Source: Bacillota bacterium
Lineage (GTDB): Bacteria > Bacillota > Clostridia > Christensenellales > SZUA-584
Length of the DNA: 10,069 nucleotides
Assembly: GCA_023416745.1 (NCBI GenBank)
Contig: JAEZHF010000068.1
Location: 1-10,069, forward strand
Direction: 5' to 3'
Shown: positions 1 through 6,528 of the stretch, piece after piece
How the letters are laid out: each line of letters opens with the position of its first letter
How positions within the stretch are numbered: the first letter of the stretch is position 1
Translations under genes and position numbers: made by a program
The notes under the pieces: generated by a model
The model's database searches: none
What the model was told of the DNA's origin: nothing
Seen by the model: only the letters and a program-made list of their open reading frames with translations

Positions 1-72
1 AAATTCTTTTTTCTTAGTTCTGACCTGCGCCAGCTCGTCGCTGATCGCGGACAGTGTCATTTGTTTATCCAT
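1..72 (-). CDS. Probable IS5-like transposase, N-terminal fragment (runs off left edge)
   Basis: Read leftward from an ATG at 72-70, 24 codons stay open to the window edge. They begin MDKQMTLSAISDELAQVR and end in a lysine-rich stretch followed by EF. This resembles, from memory, the extreme N-terminus of IS5-type DDE transposases of Bacillota, which mobilise their own insertion sequence by cutting at terminal inverted repeats. None of the catalytic domain is in the window, so the family call rests on this short stretch alone. An AGGGG lies almost against the ATG, so initiation could instead be at the Met five codons in. The preceding 20-30 bp should contain one end of the element; I could not fix the inverted repeat without the other end. 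It points away from the remnant gene beside it, as expected for an insertion. Confidence 0.45.
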   Translation of the reverse strand, partial: MDKQMTLSAISDELAQVRTKKKEF

Positions 73-101
73 GCCCCTATTTTACCACATTTCCACACTC
101 T

Positions 102-287
102 TGGCTTCTGTGCGGTGTTGCCTTAGAAGTCGATAATAGTGCATTTCCAACTATTGCACTTGACGAATGGATTTATACTTTCTGCTTGAATCCACAGGAA
201 GGCTTCTTCAGAATTAAGAGTGATGGTAGTATTCAGGAGAAAATTGGTGAATACTATAAAATGCCTAAATATTTTTTACCTGATTAA
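102..287 (+). pseudogene. 3' fragment of an unrecognised gene, probably cut by the IS
   Basis: A frame open from position 54 ends at TAA 285-287. From about codon Trp at 102 onward it reads like genuine protein (for example ALDEWIYTFCLNPQEGFFRI, then a lysine/tyrosine-rich tail ending FLPD). Upstream of about 100 the same frame is merely antisense to the transposase start. It has no start codon or ribosome site of its own, so it is best read as the C-terminal 60 or so residues of a protein whose 5' part was separated by the insertion. Its codons are AT-rich (many TTT, TAT, ATT, AAA), unlike the GC-rich codons of fhs and dapF, which suggests acquired DNA. I do not recognise the family. Confidence 0.4.
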
Positions 288-408
288 ATCAAGTAAAAAT
301 AGTTCTGGTTTTTATCCCGACCATAATACTGTTACTTTAGCATATCTGACGTTGATGATATAAATAAAGATATAATTCTTCATTTCTGTTAAATATTGGT
401 CATACAAG
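288..408. other. AT-rich gap with no supportable gene
   Basis: This AT-rich stretch lies between the truncated gene and the fhs terminator. A short plus-strand frame ending at the TAA at 389-391 (reading SDVDDINKDIILHFC before the stop) looks mildly coding-like but lacks a start codon and ribosome site. It may be further debris of the same foreign segment. No RNA gene or promoter was recognised. Confidence 0.4.
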
Positions 409-437
409 GCCGCCCGGAAAACCTGTCTCCGGGCGGC
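409..437 (-). terminator. Terminator-like hairpin downstream of fhs
   Basis: A perfect 10-bp GC-rich stem (409-418 pairs with 428-437, arm GCCGCCCGGA) with a 9-nt loop begins 28 nt past the fhs stop codon. On the minus strand it is followed by CTTGTATG rather than a strong U-run, so termination may be modest. Its position and stability still make it the likely 3' end of the fhs transcript. Confidence 0.6.
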
Positions 438-465
438 TTCTATGAACAAAAAACTCAAATGCTAA

Positions 466-2139
466 TCAGAACAGCCCGTCGATCCGCCCCTCGTCGTCGA
501 TGGTGATCTGCTCCGCCGCGGGCACCTTGGGCAGCCCCGGCATCGTCATCATGTCACCCGCCAGCACCACGATGAACCCGGCCCCGGCCGAAAGCTTGAT
601 GTTTCTCACCGTAAATATGAAGTCCTTGGGACGCCCGGTCAGACTGGGGTCGTGTGACAGCGAATACTGCGTCTTGGCGATGCAGATGGGCAGCTTCGCG
701 TAGCCGTTCCTGCTCAGCGCCTCGATGGACTTGGCAACCCCGGCAGAGTAGTGCACGTCCGTTGCGCCGTATATCGTCCGCGCCAGCTTCTCGATCTTGC
801 ACTTGATATCGTCCTCCAGCGCGTACGGGTGCTTGGGCTCCGTTTTGGATGCGATGCGCATCACCTCTTCGGCCAGCGCAACACCGCCCGCGCCGCCCTT
901 TTCCCATACTTCGGTGGGCACCGCCGTCACGCCCTTCGCCTTGCACAGCTGCTGCACCAGCGCGACTTCGCCCTCCGTATCGGTATGGAACTTATTGATG
1001 GCCACCACCACCGGCAGCCCGTAAAACTCCTTCAGGTTCTCGATGTGCTTGTCGAGGTTCTGCATGCCGCGGATCACCGCCGCCTCGTCCGGCGCCGAGA
1101 GTTCCTGCTTCTTCTTGCCGCCGTGGCTTTTGAGCGCCCGGATCGTCGCCACCACCACCACCGCGTCAGGCCATAGCCCAGTCTGTCGGCATTTGATGTC
1201 GAGAAACTTCTCCGCGCCGAGGTCTGCGCCAAAGCCTGCCTCCGTCACGACGTAATCGGCCAGATGCAGCGCCATGTTGGTGGCAATGTAGCTGTTGCAG
1301 CCGTGCGCGATGTTGGCAAACGGCCCGCCGTGCATCAAGCAGGGCGTCTTCTCCAGCGTCTGCACGAGGTTTGGCCGTATCGCGTCGCGCAGCAGCACGG
1401 CCATCGCACCCGCCGCGCCGATCTCGCCCGCCGTCACCGGCTTCTCGTCAAACGTATACGCCACCTTGATGCGCGCCAGCCGGGCTTTAAGGTCATGCAG
1501 GTCCGTGGCGAGGCACAGCACCGCCATCACCTCAGATGCTGCGGTGATATCAAAGCTGTCCTCGCGCGGCATGCCGTTGGTACGCCCGCCCAGGCCGCAG
1601 GTGATGAACCGCAGCTGCCGGTCATTCATATCCATGCACCGCTTGATGGTGATACGCCGCGGGTCAATGGAGAGAGTGTTACCGTGATGAATGTGATTGT
1701 CCACCAACGCGCACAGCAGGTTGTTCGCCGCCGTCACCGCGTGCAGGTCGCCCGTGAAGTGCAGGTTGATGTCCTCCATCGGAATCACCTGCGCGTAACC
1801 GCCGCCCGCTGCACCGCCCTTGATGCCAAAAACCGGCCCTAAAGACGGTTCGCGCAGCGCCAGGCACGCGCGCTGCCCGCACTGCTTCAATGCATCCGCA
1901 AGGCCGATGGAAACCGTCGTCTTACCTTCGCCCGCAGGCGTCGGGTTGATCGCGGACACCAGTATCAGCTTTCCGTTATTTTTGCCCTTCAGCCGCTCCA
2001 TGATAGACAGCGATACCTTGGCTTTTTTGTATCCGAATGGGATCAGCTCGCTCTCAAGGATTCCGCCTTCTTCCGCAATCTGCTGTATCGGTGTCAGCTC
2101 GGCTTCCCGCGCGATTTGAAGATCTGATTTATACTGCAT
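466..2139 (-). CDS. fhs: Formate-tetrahydrofolate ligase
   Basis: This enzyme (10-formyl-THF synthetase, EC 6.3.4.3) joins formate to tetrahydrofolate using ATP. It feeds one-carbon units to purine and formyl-methionine synthesis and, in acetogens, forms part of the methyl branch of the Wood-Ljungdahl pathway. It is cytosolic and acts as a homotetramer in characterised relatives. The 557-residue length is the normal full size. A P-loop PTPAGEGKTT lies at residues 66-75. The two family signatures are intact: GIKGGAAGGGY at 105-115 and VATIRALKSHGG in the middle of the protein. The ATG start is preceded by AAGGGG about 7 nt away. The gene is monocistronic here, with its own promoter and terminator, and no other folate or acetyl-CoA-pathway gene is adjacent. 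The window therefore cannot say whether the organism is an acetogen; many heterotrophic Clostridia keep fhs for formate assimilation. Confidence 0.97.
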   Translation of the reverse strand: MQYKSDLQIAREAELTPIQQIAEEGGILESELIPFGYKKAKVSLSIMERLKGKNNGKLILVSAINPTPAGEGKTTVSIGLADALKQCGQRACLALREPSLGPVFGIKGGAAGGGYAQVIPMEDINLHFTGDLHAVTAANNLLCALVDNHIHHGNTLSIDPRRITIKRCMDMNDRQLRFITCGLGGRTNGMPREDSFDITAASEVMAVLCLATDLHDLKARLARIKVAYTFDEKPVTAGEIGAAGAMAVLLRDAIRPNLVQTLEKTPCLMHGGPFANIAHGCNSYIATNMALHLADYVVTEAGFGADLGAEKFLDIKCRQTGLWPDAVVVVATIRALKSHGGKKKQELSAPDEAAVIRGMQNLDKHIENLKEFYGLPVVVAINKFHTDTEGEVALVQQLCKAKGVTAVPTEVWEKGGAGGVALAEEVMRIASKTEPKHPYALEDDIKCKIEKLARTIYGATDVHYSAGVAKSIEALSRNGYAKLPICIAKTQYSLSHDPSLTGRPKDFIFTVRNIKLSAGAGFIVVLAGDMMTMPGLPKVPAAEQITIDDEGRIDGLF

Positions 2140-2159
2140 CGTATACCCCTTAAATCATT

Positions 2160-2333
2160 TTATTGCTGCACTTTATTATACTCATTTCGGGCTTTTTGAC
2201 CAACCCTATTTTTTTCGTAGGTTATGATCCGCTTGTTCTGATACATAAGTTCGTCAATGCTGGAGACCATATCAGCGTCGATCAGTTTTCTGCCACCGCA
2301 GAAGCTGATGCCTCTGTGCGGGCTGTTGCGCGA
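2160..2333 (-). pseudogene. Possible relic reading frame upstream of fhs
   Basis: On the minus strand a frame just after a TGA (2336-2334) stays open for 57 codons to TAA at 2162-2160. Its translation is coding-like: it contains RGISFCGGRKLIDADM, then SSIDELMYQNKRIITYEK, and ends in a charged tail. There is no clear Shine-Dalgarno before any Met, and the 3' part contains the fhs promoter (its -10 TATAAT lies within the codons for Tyr-Asn). The simplest reading is the C-terminal remnant of a degraded gene whose sequence was co-opted as the fhs promoter region. An internal ATG would give a 36-residue peptide, so a small leader ORF is the alternative. I do not recognise the family. Confidence 0.3.
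2175..2203 (-). promoter_or_regulatory. Sigma-A-type promoter for fhs
   Basis: On the minus strand, TTGGTC (2203-2198) is separated by 17 nt from a perfect TATAAT (2180-2175). This predicts a start site near 2168 and a leader of about 30 nt before the fhs ATG. No riboswitch-like structure fits in so short a leader. Confidence 0.7.
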
Positions 2334-2338
2334 TCAAC

Positions 2339-2368
2339 TTGACTTTATTCGGCCCTCACGTATATAAT
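2339..2368 (+). promoter_or_regulatory. Sigma-A-type promoter for the SorE-like dehydrogenase
   Basis: TTGACT (2339-2344), an 18-nt spacer and a perfect TATAAT (2363-2368) give a strong plus-strand promoter and a leader of about 100 nt. Two further TATAAT boxes at 2419-2424 and 2448-2453 lack good -35 partners. One of them may serve as an activator-dependent alternative start. Confidence 0.6.
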
Positions 2369-2430
2369 GAATTGTGTGCTCTTGATCATATTATGAAAAC
2401 TATTAACATGAATTTTGTTATAATCGAACA

Positions 2431-2447
2431 TAAACTACTGCAGTTTA
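2431..2447. promoter_or_regulatory. 17-bp palindrome, candidate operator
   Basis: TAAACT-ACTGC-AGTTTA is a perfect 6-bp inverted repeat. It sits in the dehydrogenase leader just before a second TATAAT and 28 bp before the start codon. Size and position suit a repressor or dimeric regulator site, but no cognate regulator is in the window. It is followed by the ribosome site AAGGAGA at 2464-2470. Confidence 0.35.
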
Positions 2448-2475
2448 TATAATTTTTAATGATAAGGAGATTTCA

Positions 2476-3741
2476 ATGAAAACAAAAGCGGTTCGGCTAT
2501 ACGGCAAAAGCGACTTGAGACTGGAAACCTTCGAACTGCCAGCCATAAACTCTGGCGAAATACTGGCCAAAGTGGTTTCCGACAGCCTGTGCATGTCTTC
2601 TTACAAAGCGGCCAAGCAGGGCTCGGACCACAAGCGCGTACCGAACGACATCGCCGAAAACCCCACGATTATCGGGCATGAATTCTGCGGTGAAATCATC
2701 CAGGTGGGCAGTGAATGGCAGCACCTGTTCGCGGCGGGGGACAAGTTCTCCATACAGCCGGCGTTCAACTACAAGGGTTCACAGAACGCGCCGGGCTATT
2801 CGTACCAGTTCATCGGCGGAGACGCCACCTATGTTATCATACCGCGGGAAGCCATGGAGATGGACTGCCTGCTCAAATACGACTCGGACGCTTTCTTCTA
2901 TGGTTCGCTGGCTGAACCGATGAGCTGCATCGTGGGCACTTACCATGCGTTCTATCACACACGGCAGGGCGAATATGTGCACGACATGGGTATTGTGGAA
3001 GGCGGCAACATGGCGATACTGGCGGGTGTGGGTCCGATGGGCCTTGGGTCCATCGATTATGCGCTGCACTGCGACCGCCGCCCGAAGCTGCTGGTCGTCA
3101 CGGATATCAACGATGTCCGGCTCGATCGCGCTGCGCGCATCTACACTGTGGAAGAAGCGGCGCGGATGGGCGTGGAGCTGCACTACGTCAATACCAAAGA
3201 GGAAGGCAGCTTTGAGAAGCTGATGGCGCTTTCCGGCGGCGAGGGCTACAACGACGTACTGGTGATGGCGCCCGTCAAGCCCGTCATCGAGCAGGGCGAC
3301 GCGCTGCTGTGCAAGGACGGCTGCCTGAACTTCTTCGCGGGCCCCACGGATCAGTCGTTCTCCGCCAGCCTGAATTTCTATAACGTGCATTACTCGTTCA
3401 CGCACATCGTGGGCACATCGGGCGGCAACACGGACGACATGAAGGAATCGCTGGATATGATGAGCAAAGGTCTCATCAACCCGGTATCCATGATCACGCA
3501 CATCGGCGGTCTGGACAGCGTGGTGGAAGCCACACTGCACCTGCCCAACATCCCGGGCGGCAAAAAGCTGATTTACACGCATATCTCGATGCCGCTCACC
3601 GCCATCGACGACTTCGCCAAGCTGGGTGAGTCAGATTCGTTTTTCAAAGGTCTTGCGGACATCACGGCCAACAGCGGCGGCTTCTGGTCTGCCGAGGCCG
3701 AAAAATACCTGCTGGCTCATGGCACACCGATCGGGGAATAA
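2476..3741 (+). CDS. Zinc-dependent dehydrogenase, L-sorbose-1-phosphate reductase (SorE)-like
   Basis: A medium-chain dehydrogenase/reductase of 421 residues that I recognise as closest to the SorE group. SorE reduces L-sorbose 1-phosphate to glucitol 6-phosphate with a nicotinamide cofactor. Probable catalytic zinc ligands are Cys39, the His68-Glu69 pair in IIGHEFCGE, and Glu147 in LAEPMSC. The Rossmann fold carries AGVGPMGLG near 183-191, and Asp210 follows the second strand, which usually favours NAD(H). The four-cysteine structural zinc lobe of classical alcohol dehydrogenases is absent; the region around residues 95-115 has no Cys. ATG is preceded by AAGGAGA with 5 nt spacing. No PTS or other sorbose genes lie next to it, so the true substrate may be another polyol or sugar phosphate. 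It is divergent from fhs and ends at a possible hairpin terminator. Confidence 0.85.
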   Translation: MKTKAVRLYGKSDLRLETFELPAINSGEILAKVVSDSLCMSSYKAAKQGSDHKRVPNDIAENPTIIGHEFCGEIIQVGSEWQHLFAAGDKFSIQPAFNYKGSQNAPGYSYQFIGGDATYVIIPREAMEMDCLLKYDSDAFFYGSLAEPMSCIVGTYHAFYHTRQGEYVHDMGIVEGGNMAILAGVGPMGLGSIDYALHCDRRPKLLVVTDINDVRLDRAARIYTVEEAARMGVELHYVNTKEEGSFEKLMALSGGEGYNDVLVMAPVKPVIEQGDALLCKDGCLNFFAGPTDQSFSASLNFYNVHYSFTHIVGTSGGNTDDMKESLDMMSKGLINPVSMITHIGGLDSVVEATLHLPNIPGGKKLIYTHISMPLTAIDDFAKLGESDSFFKGLADITANSGGFWSAEAEKYLLAHGTPIGE

Positions 3742-3757
3742 ATCGCTTGAAAGCATG

Positions 3758-3795
3758 CGGGAGCGCTGTCCTAAAGCCGGGGCCGCGCTCTCCCG
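3758..3795 (+). terminator. Imperfect hairpin after the dehydrogenase gene
   Basis: The arms CGGGAGCGC (3758-3766) and GCGCTCTCCCG (3785-3795) pair with a 2-nt bulge. They start 16 nt past the stop codon. A TTTT follows only 6 nt later, so this is a weak or attenuating terminator at best. Read-through into the downstream membrane-enzyme gene is possible. Confidence 0.35.
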
Positions 3796-3811
3796 ATTGT
3801 GTTTTCACAAT
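3796..3811. promoter_or_regulatory. 16-bp perfect palindrome upstream of the phosphatidyltransferase
   Basis: ATTGTG-TTTT-CACAAT is a perfect inverted repeat ending 20 nt before the TTG start codon of the next gene. It may be a protein-binding site or a small RNA hairpin near the ribosome site. Its 4-nt centre differs from Rex-type and CRP-type spacing, so I assign no regulator. Confidence 0.3.
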
Positions 3812-3831
3812 AATTACAACGGGGTGATTGT

Positions 3832-4407
3832 TTGAAACGCATACCGCTCACTATACCCAATATAATAACGCTTTTCCGTTTTGCGCTGGTTCCGGTCTGC
3901 ACGATTTTTATCTATTTCAACATCATGATACCCGCTTTTGTTGTCTATATCGTTGCCTGCTCCACTGACCTGCTGGACGGTTATATCGCGCGCAAATACA
4001 AGCTCGTCTCGCAGGCGGGCATATTGCTGGACCCTCTGGCCGACAAACTGATATCCGTGTTTGCCATCATCGCTTTCACCGTCACGGGCGTGCTGCCCTG
4101 GTTCGTCGTCGTCACGCTCATCATCAAGGAACTGCTGATGATCGGCGGGGGCATATTCCTCTATTTCCGCGATATCATCTCGCCATCCAACATGTTCGGT
4201 AAAATAGCCGCGTTTGTTTTTAACACGGCTATCGCCTTTTGCTTCCTGCACCCTTACGTTGCGCCGTGGCACGTTTGGTTCATCAGCTTTGCGCTGGTTC
4301 TCACGCTCGCCTCGCTCGGCCAATATGGCTATCTTAACATGTACAAAAAGCTCAAAGAGAAGGCGCATTCGCAGGAACAAATTACAGAACAACCTGAACA
4401 GTCATAA
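3832..4407 (+). CDS. CDP-alcohol phosphatidyltransferase (PgsA / cardiolipin-synthase-like)
   Basis: An integral membrane enzyme of 191 residues. It transfers a phosphatidyl group from a CDP-activated lipid to an alcohol acceptor in phospholipid synthesis at the inner face of the membrane. The full family motif D-x2-DG-x2-AR-x8-G-x3-D-x3-D is present at residues 46-71 (Asp46, Asp49, Asp67, Asp71). Several hydrophobic segments surround it, at about 9-42, 74-114 and 124-165. The IPNIITLFRF start is typical of PgsA (phosphatidylglycerophosphate synthase). However, the second half (KELLMIGGG..., then FGKIAAFVFN) lacks the usual PgsA pattern, so a CDP-alcohol-type cardiolipin synthase is a real alternative. 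The start is TTG, preceded by GGGGTGAT matching the extended anti-Shine-Dalgarno. It lies 90 bp after the dehydrogenase with no clear promoter of its own, and a strong terminator follows. Confidence 0.88.
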   Translation: MKRIPLTIPNIITLFRFALVPVCTIFIYFNIMIPAFVVYIVACSTDLLDGYIARKYKLVSQAGILLDPLADKLISVFAIIAFTVTGVLPWFVVVTLIIKELLMIGGGIFLYFRDIISPSNMFGKIAAFVFNTAIAFCFLHPYVAPWHVWFISFALVLTLASLGQYGYLNMYKKLKEKAHSQEQITEQPEQS

Positions 4408-4426
4408 CTGCTGCCAGAAATATATC

Positions 4427-4451
4427 AGCAGGCCTTTTGTGCCTGCTTTTT
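4427..4451 (+). terminator. Intrinsic terminator after the phosphatidyltransferase
   Basis: A perfect 7-bp stem (AGCAGGC 4427-4433 with GCCTGCT 4441-4447), a 7-nt loop and a run of five T ending at 4451 form a canonical rho-independent terminator 20 nt past the stop codon. Confidence 0.85.
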
Positions 4452-4529
4452 GCTTTGTGCTGTTGTGATGCAGCTTTTTAGGGTTTAGCCTTAAGCCGTG
4501 TCCGCTATCCTCTTTTCAAGCAATAGCGC

Positions 4530-4559
4530 TTTACAATCTATTGGATATGAAAATATAAT
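4530..4559 (+). promoter_or_regulatory. Sigma-A-type promoter for the DUF1801 gene
   Basis: TTTACA (4530-4535), an 18-nt spacer and a perfect TATAAT (4554-4559) lie 36 bp before the GTG start, just after the preceding terminator. The gene is therefore an independent transcription unit. Confidence 0.65.
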
Positions 4560-4595
4560 GGTCTTGAATTGAGTTAAAGGAAAGGAGCATAAAAA

Positions 4596-5051
4596 GTGTC
4601 AAAGGATAATCACAATGAACCGGGAGAATTCTCTCAATTTGAGAAGGAAGCGATGAGACAAAGAGCCAAAGAGCTGAAAGCGGATCTGAAAGCGAACAAA
4701 AGAAGAGAGATTGGGGAAGCCGTCCTGCTGGAAGCGATTGCGGCCATGCCACAGTCCGACCGCGATATTGCACAAAGGATTCACAAAATCGTTTCCGAGA
4801 CGACGCCGGAGCTGTGGCCCAAAACCTGGTATGGTATGCCCGCCTATGCCAACGAAGATGGAAAGGTTGTTTTTTTCTTTCAGGGAGCTGAGAAGTTTGA
4901 AGCCCGGTACGCATCTTTCGGTTTTAATGACACAGCGATGCTGGATGACGGCAACGTTTGGCCAACGGCCTATGCCATCAAAGAACTCTCAGACACTGAA
5001 GAGAAGTTGATTATCGAGCTCCTTCAGAGAGCCGTTGGCCGACAGGGCTGA
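4596..5051 (+). CDS. DUF1801-family small protein
   Basis: A soluble 151-residue protein with no signal peptide. Residues 10-45 form a charged, probably helical segment. The rest matches the DUF1801 pattern: KTWYGMPAY at 76-84, then GKVVFFFQ, RYASFGF and DDGNVWPTAYAIKEL. Members of this family are small alpha/beta proteins; some Bacillus relatives such as YdhG are described as iron chaperones of the frataxin-like fold, but I would not transfer that function here. The start is GTG with AAAGGAG 8 nt upstream. It is transcribed alone from its own promoter and converges on the surface-protein gene on the other strand. The role is unknown. Confidence 0.8.
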   Translation: MSKDNHNEPGEFSQFEKEAMRQRAKELKADLKANKRREIGEAVLLEAIAAMPQSDRDIAQRIHKIVSETTPELWPKTWYGMPAYANEDGKVVFFFQGAEKFEARYASFGFNDTAMLDDGNVWPTAYAIKELSDTEEKLIIELLQRAVGRQG

Positions 5052-5097
5052 CTTTGAAATCTTGAAACCCATGTAAACAAACGGGTTCTGCATAGAT

Positions 5098-5128
5098 AAA
5101 ACAGGAGCTGCCCAAACGCAGCCCCTGT
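5098..5128. terminator. Shared terminator between convergent genes
   Basis: The stem ACAGG-A-GCTGC / GCAGC-C-CCTGT (5101-5111 with 5118-5128, one mismatch) has a 6-nt loop and is flanked by AAAA on the left and CGTTTT on the right. Read leftward it gives a hairpin followed by four U, beginning about 28 nt past the surface-protein stop codon. Read rightward it ends about 77 nt past the DUF1801 stop. It fits best as the minus-strand terminator and may act both ways. Confidence 0.6.
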
Positions 5129-5156
5129 CGTTTTCGAATGCATTTGTGTACTGGTG

Positions 5157-6425
5157 TTACGGCACCTGCTGATAGATCACCACATTCGCCGCTTCAATAT
5201 CCGTGATGTCATACCAAACGATATCCTTGCCGGTCGCGCTGGACAGGTACGCCCGCGTGCTCTCCGCGGAAACCCTTCCGGACGATCCGTCCACGAAGTA
5301 ATAAACAAACACAGCATCGTCCTTGGTGTAGGCCACAAATCCATCGCCCACACAATAGTTCAGCACGTTTTCGGCGATCATCACCGGTGCGGAATATGTA
5401 TCGCCCGTCCGGGTGCACAGCATCAGGTCGCTGTCGTCGTCGCGCGGCCCGTTCATGAACACCAGATAATCCCCGTCGATCATCGGATCATACGCATACG
5501 TCCCCGGCAGGAACTGTATGCTCTGCTGGTCTCCGCCTTCCTTCATCGGTATCATGCGAATCTCGGATTCCTCCGACACGGAGGAAGAGGCGGAGGCGCG
5601 TCCTTCCACCACCTTGGTTTCATCCTTGGGCTCCACAAACACCAGCGCTTCATCCGAAAGATAGGCGGCGCTGGGGGAAAACCGCACAAAGTCAGGATCC
5701 ACCAGTTCCTCGATGACCACAGACTCCTGAGTGGACAGATGGTAAAGATACAGCTTGTCCGTTCCCTTGCCGGTCTGCTGCAGCCACAGCGCATATTCAC
5801 CCGCAAGCGAAACCTTGGGCTTGCCGTATGCGTATTCCCGCATTACAAACGACGTTTTGTTCGTGCGGTCATACGCACAAACCGCACCGCCATCGGATGA
5901 CTTACAGTCCAGATACACAATGAACTTCTCGTTGATCTTGGGCTCAAACAGGCTGGTGTATTTCATCTTGATCTCCGCCACCGCTTCGGTCGCTTTGGAG
6001 TCCAGATTATATATCGCGATAGTATTGATCTCAGGCGACATCTGTTCGGCCTCACCGGTGGAGAATACCACCTCGCGCCCGAACACATACGGATCGTTGA
6101 TGGATTGGTTGGGTATCGCCAGCTCCTCAGTCCCTTCCGACATGTCCGGCTTGGCAATGGGGGTAGGCTTAGGCGTCGGCGAGGGTGTCTCGGTCGGCGT
6201 GGGCGTGGGCGCAGCTTTTCCGCCGCCGTCAAAAAGCGGCACAATAACGAATATCACCAGAGCGGCGAGGCCGGCCACAGCCAACACAATAGCGCCGATT
6301 TTGAGTACCGGCCCCAGGCTGGACGCGCTGAACCGGGATGCGCTTCTCTGTCCGCGCCCCTTACGCAGGCGCATGCTCTTGCGCCGCCGCCGTCTTTTCA
6401 TTCTTTCCCTGATCGAATTAAACAA
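5157..6425 (-). CDS. Membrane-anchored extracytoplasmic protein with beta-propeller-like ectodomain
   Basis: This 422-residue protein has a very basic cytoplasmic N-terminus (residues 8-33, many Arg/Lys) and one transmembrane helix at about 41-64. A Thr/Pro linker rich in PTPTP units follows at 72-90, then a long ectodomain from about 100 to the end. With positive residues before the helix, the topology is N-in/C-out. The ectodomain repeats segments of the type 'YNLDSKATEA', 'YLYHLSTQESVV' and 'GDYLVFMNGPRD' at roughly 40-60-residue spacing. This is the look of TolB/WD40-like beta-propeller blades, but a fold search would be needed to count them. No catalytic motif is seen; a sensing, scaffold or cell-wall role is possible but not shown. 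The start is TTG, set by GGGAGGTG five nt upstream; a later in-frame ATG (residue 9) has no such site. Confidence 0.75.
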   Translation of the reverse strand: MFNSIRERMKRRRRRKSMRLRKGRGQRSASRFSASSLGPVLKIGAIVLAVAGLAALVIFVIVPLFDGGGKAAPTPTPTETPSPTPKPTPIAKPDMSEGTEELAIPNQSINDPYVFGREVVFSTGEAEQMSPEINTIAIYNLDSKATEAVAEIKMKYTSLFEPKINEKFIVYLDCKSSDGGAVCAYDRTNKTSFVMREYAYGKPKVSLAGEYALWLQQTGKGTDKLYLYHLSTQESVVIEELVDPDFVRFSPSAAYLSDEALVFVEPKDETKVVEGRASASSSVSEESEIRMIPMKEGGDQQSIQFLPGTYAYDPMIDGDYLVFMNGPRDDDSDLMLCTRTGDTYSAPVMIAENVLNYCVGDGFVAYTKDDAVFVYYFVDGSSGRVSAESTRAYLSSATGKDIVWYDITDIEAANVVIYQQVP

Positions 6426-6479
6426 CTTTACACCTCCCGAGCCGGTTTCGTGTCGTGTGTGAAAGTATTTGCCATGTAC

Positions 6480-6507
6480 ATTATATCAAACTGTGCACGA
6501 TTTTCAA
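6480..6507 (-). promoter_or_regulatory. Sigma-A-type promoter for the surface-protein gene
   Basis: On the minus strand, TTGAAA (6507-6502), a 16-nt spacer and a perfect TATAAT (6485-6480) lie about 55 bp before the TTG start. Just upstream, 6540-6518 holds a weak 4-bp GAGC/GCTC hairpin with five U, which could loosely end the preceding hydrolase transcript. Confidence 0.6.
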
Positions 6508-6528
6508 CCGCAACGCCAAAAAGAGCAT

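Noticed and set aside
1264..1842. Plus-strand frame of 192 codons inside fhs
   Set aside because: It is wholly antisense to the conserved ligase, with Arg/His-rich translation and no start signals.
2140..2475. Riboswitch upstream of fhs or the dehydrogenase
   Set aside because: The fhs leader is too short, and the roughly 100-nt plus-strand leader shows only one small palindrome and none of the conserved elements I know.
2779..3582. Long minus-strand frame opposite the SorE-like gene (267 codons)
   Set aside because: It is antisense to a well-supported dehydrogenase, His/Arg-rich and low in recognisable motifs, as expected of a shadow frame in GC-rich DNA.
3796..3811. Rex or CRP binding site
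   Set aside because: The half-sites resemble TTGTG/CACAA, but the 4-nt centre does not match the spacing of either family's consensus.
5154..5900. Plus-strand frame of 248 codons opposite the surface-protein gene
   Set aside because: It lies antisense to a gene with promoter, ribosome site, membrane helix and terminator; its composition is shadow-like.
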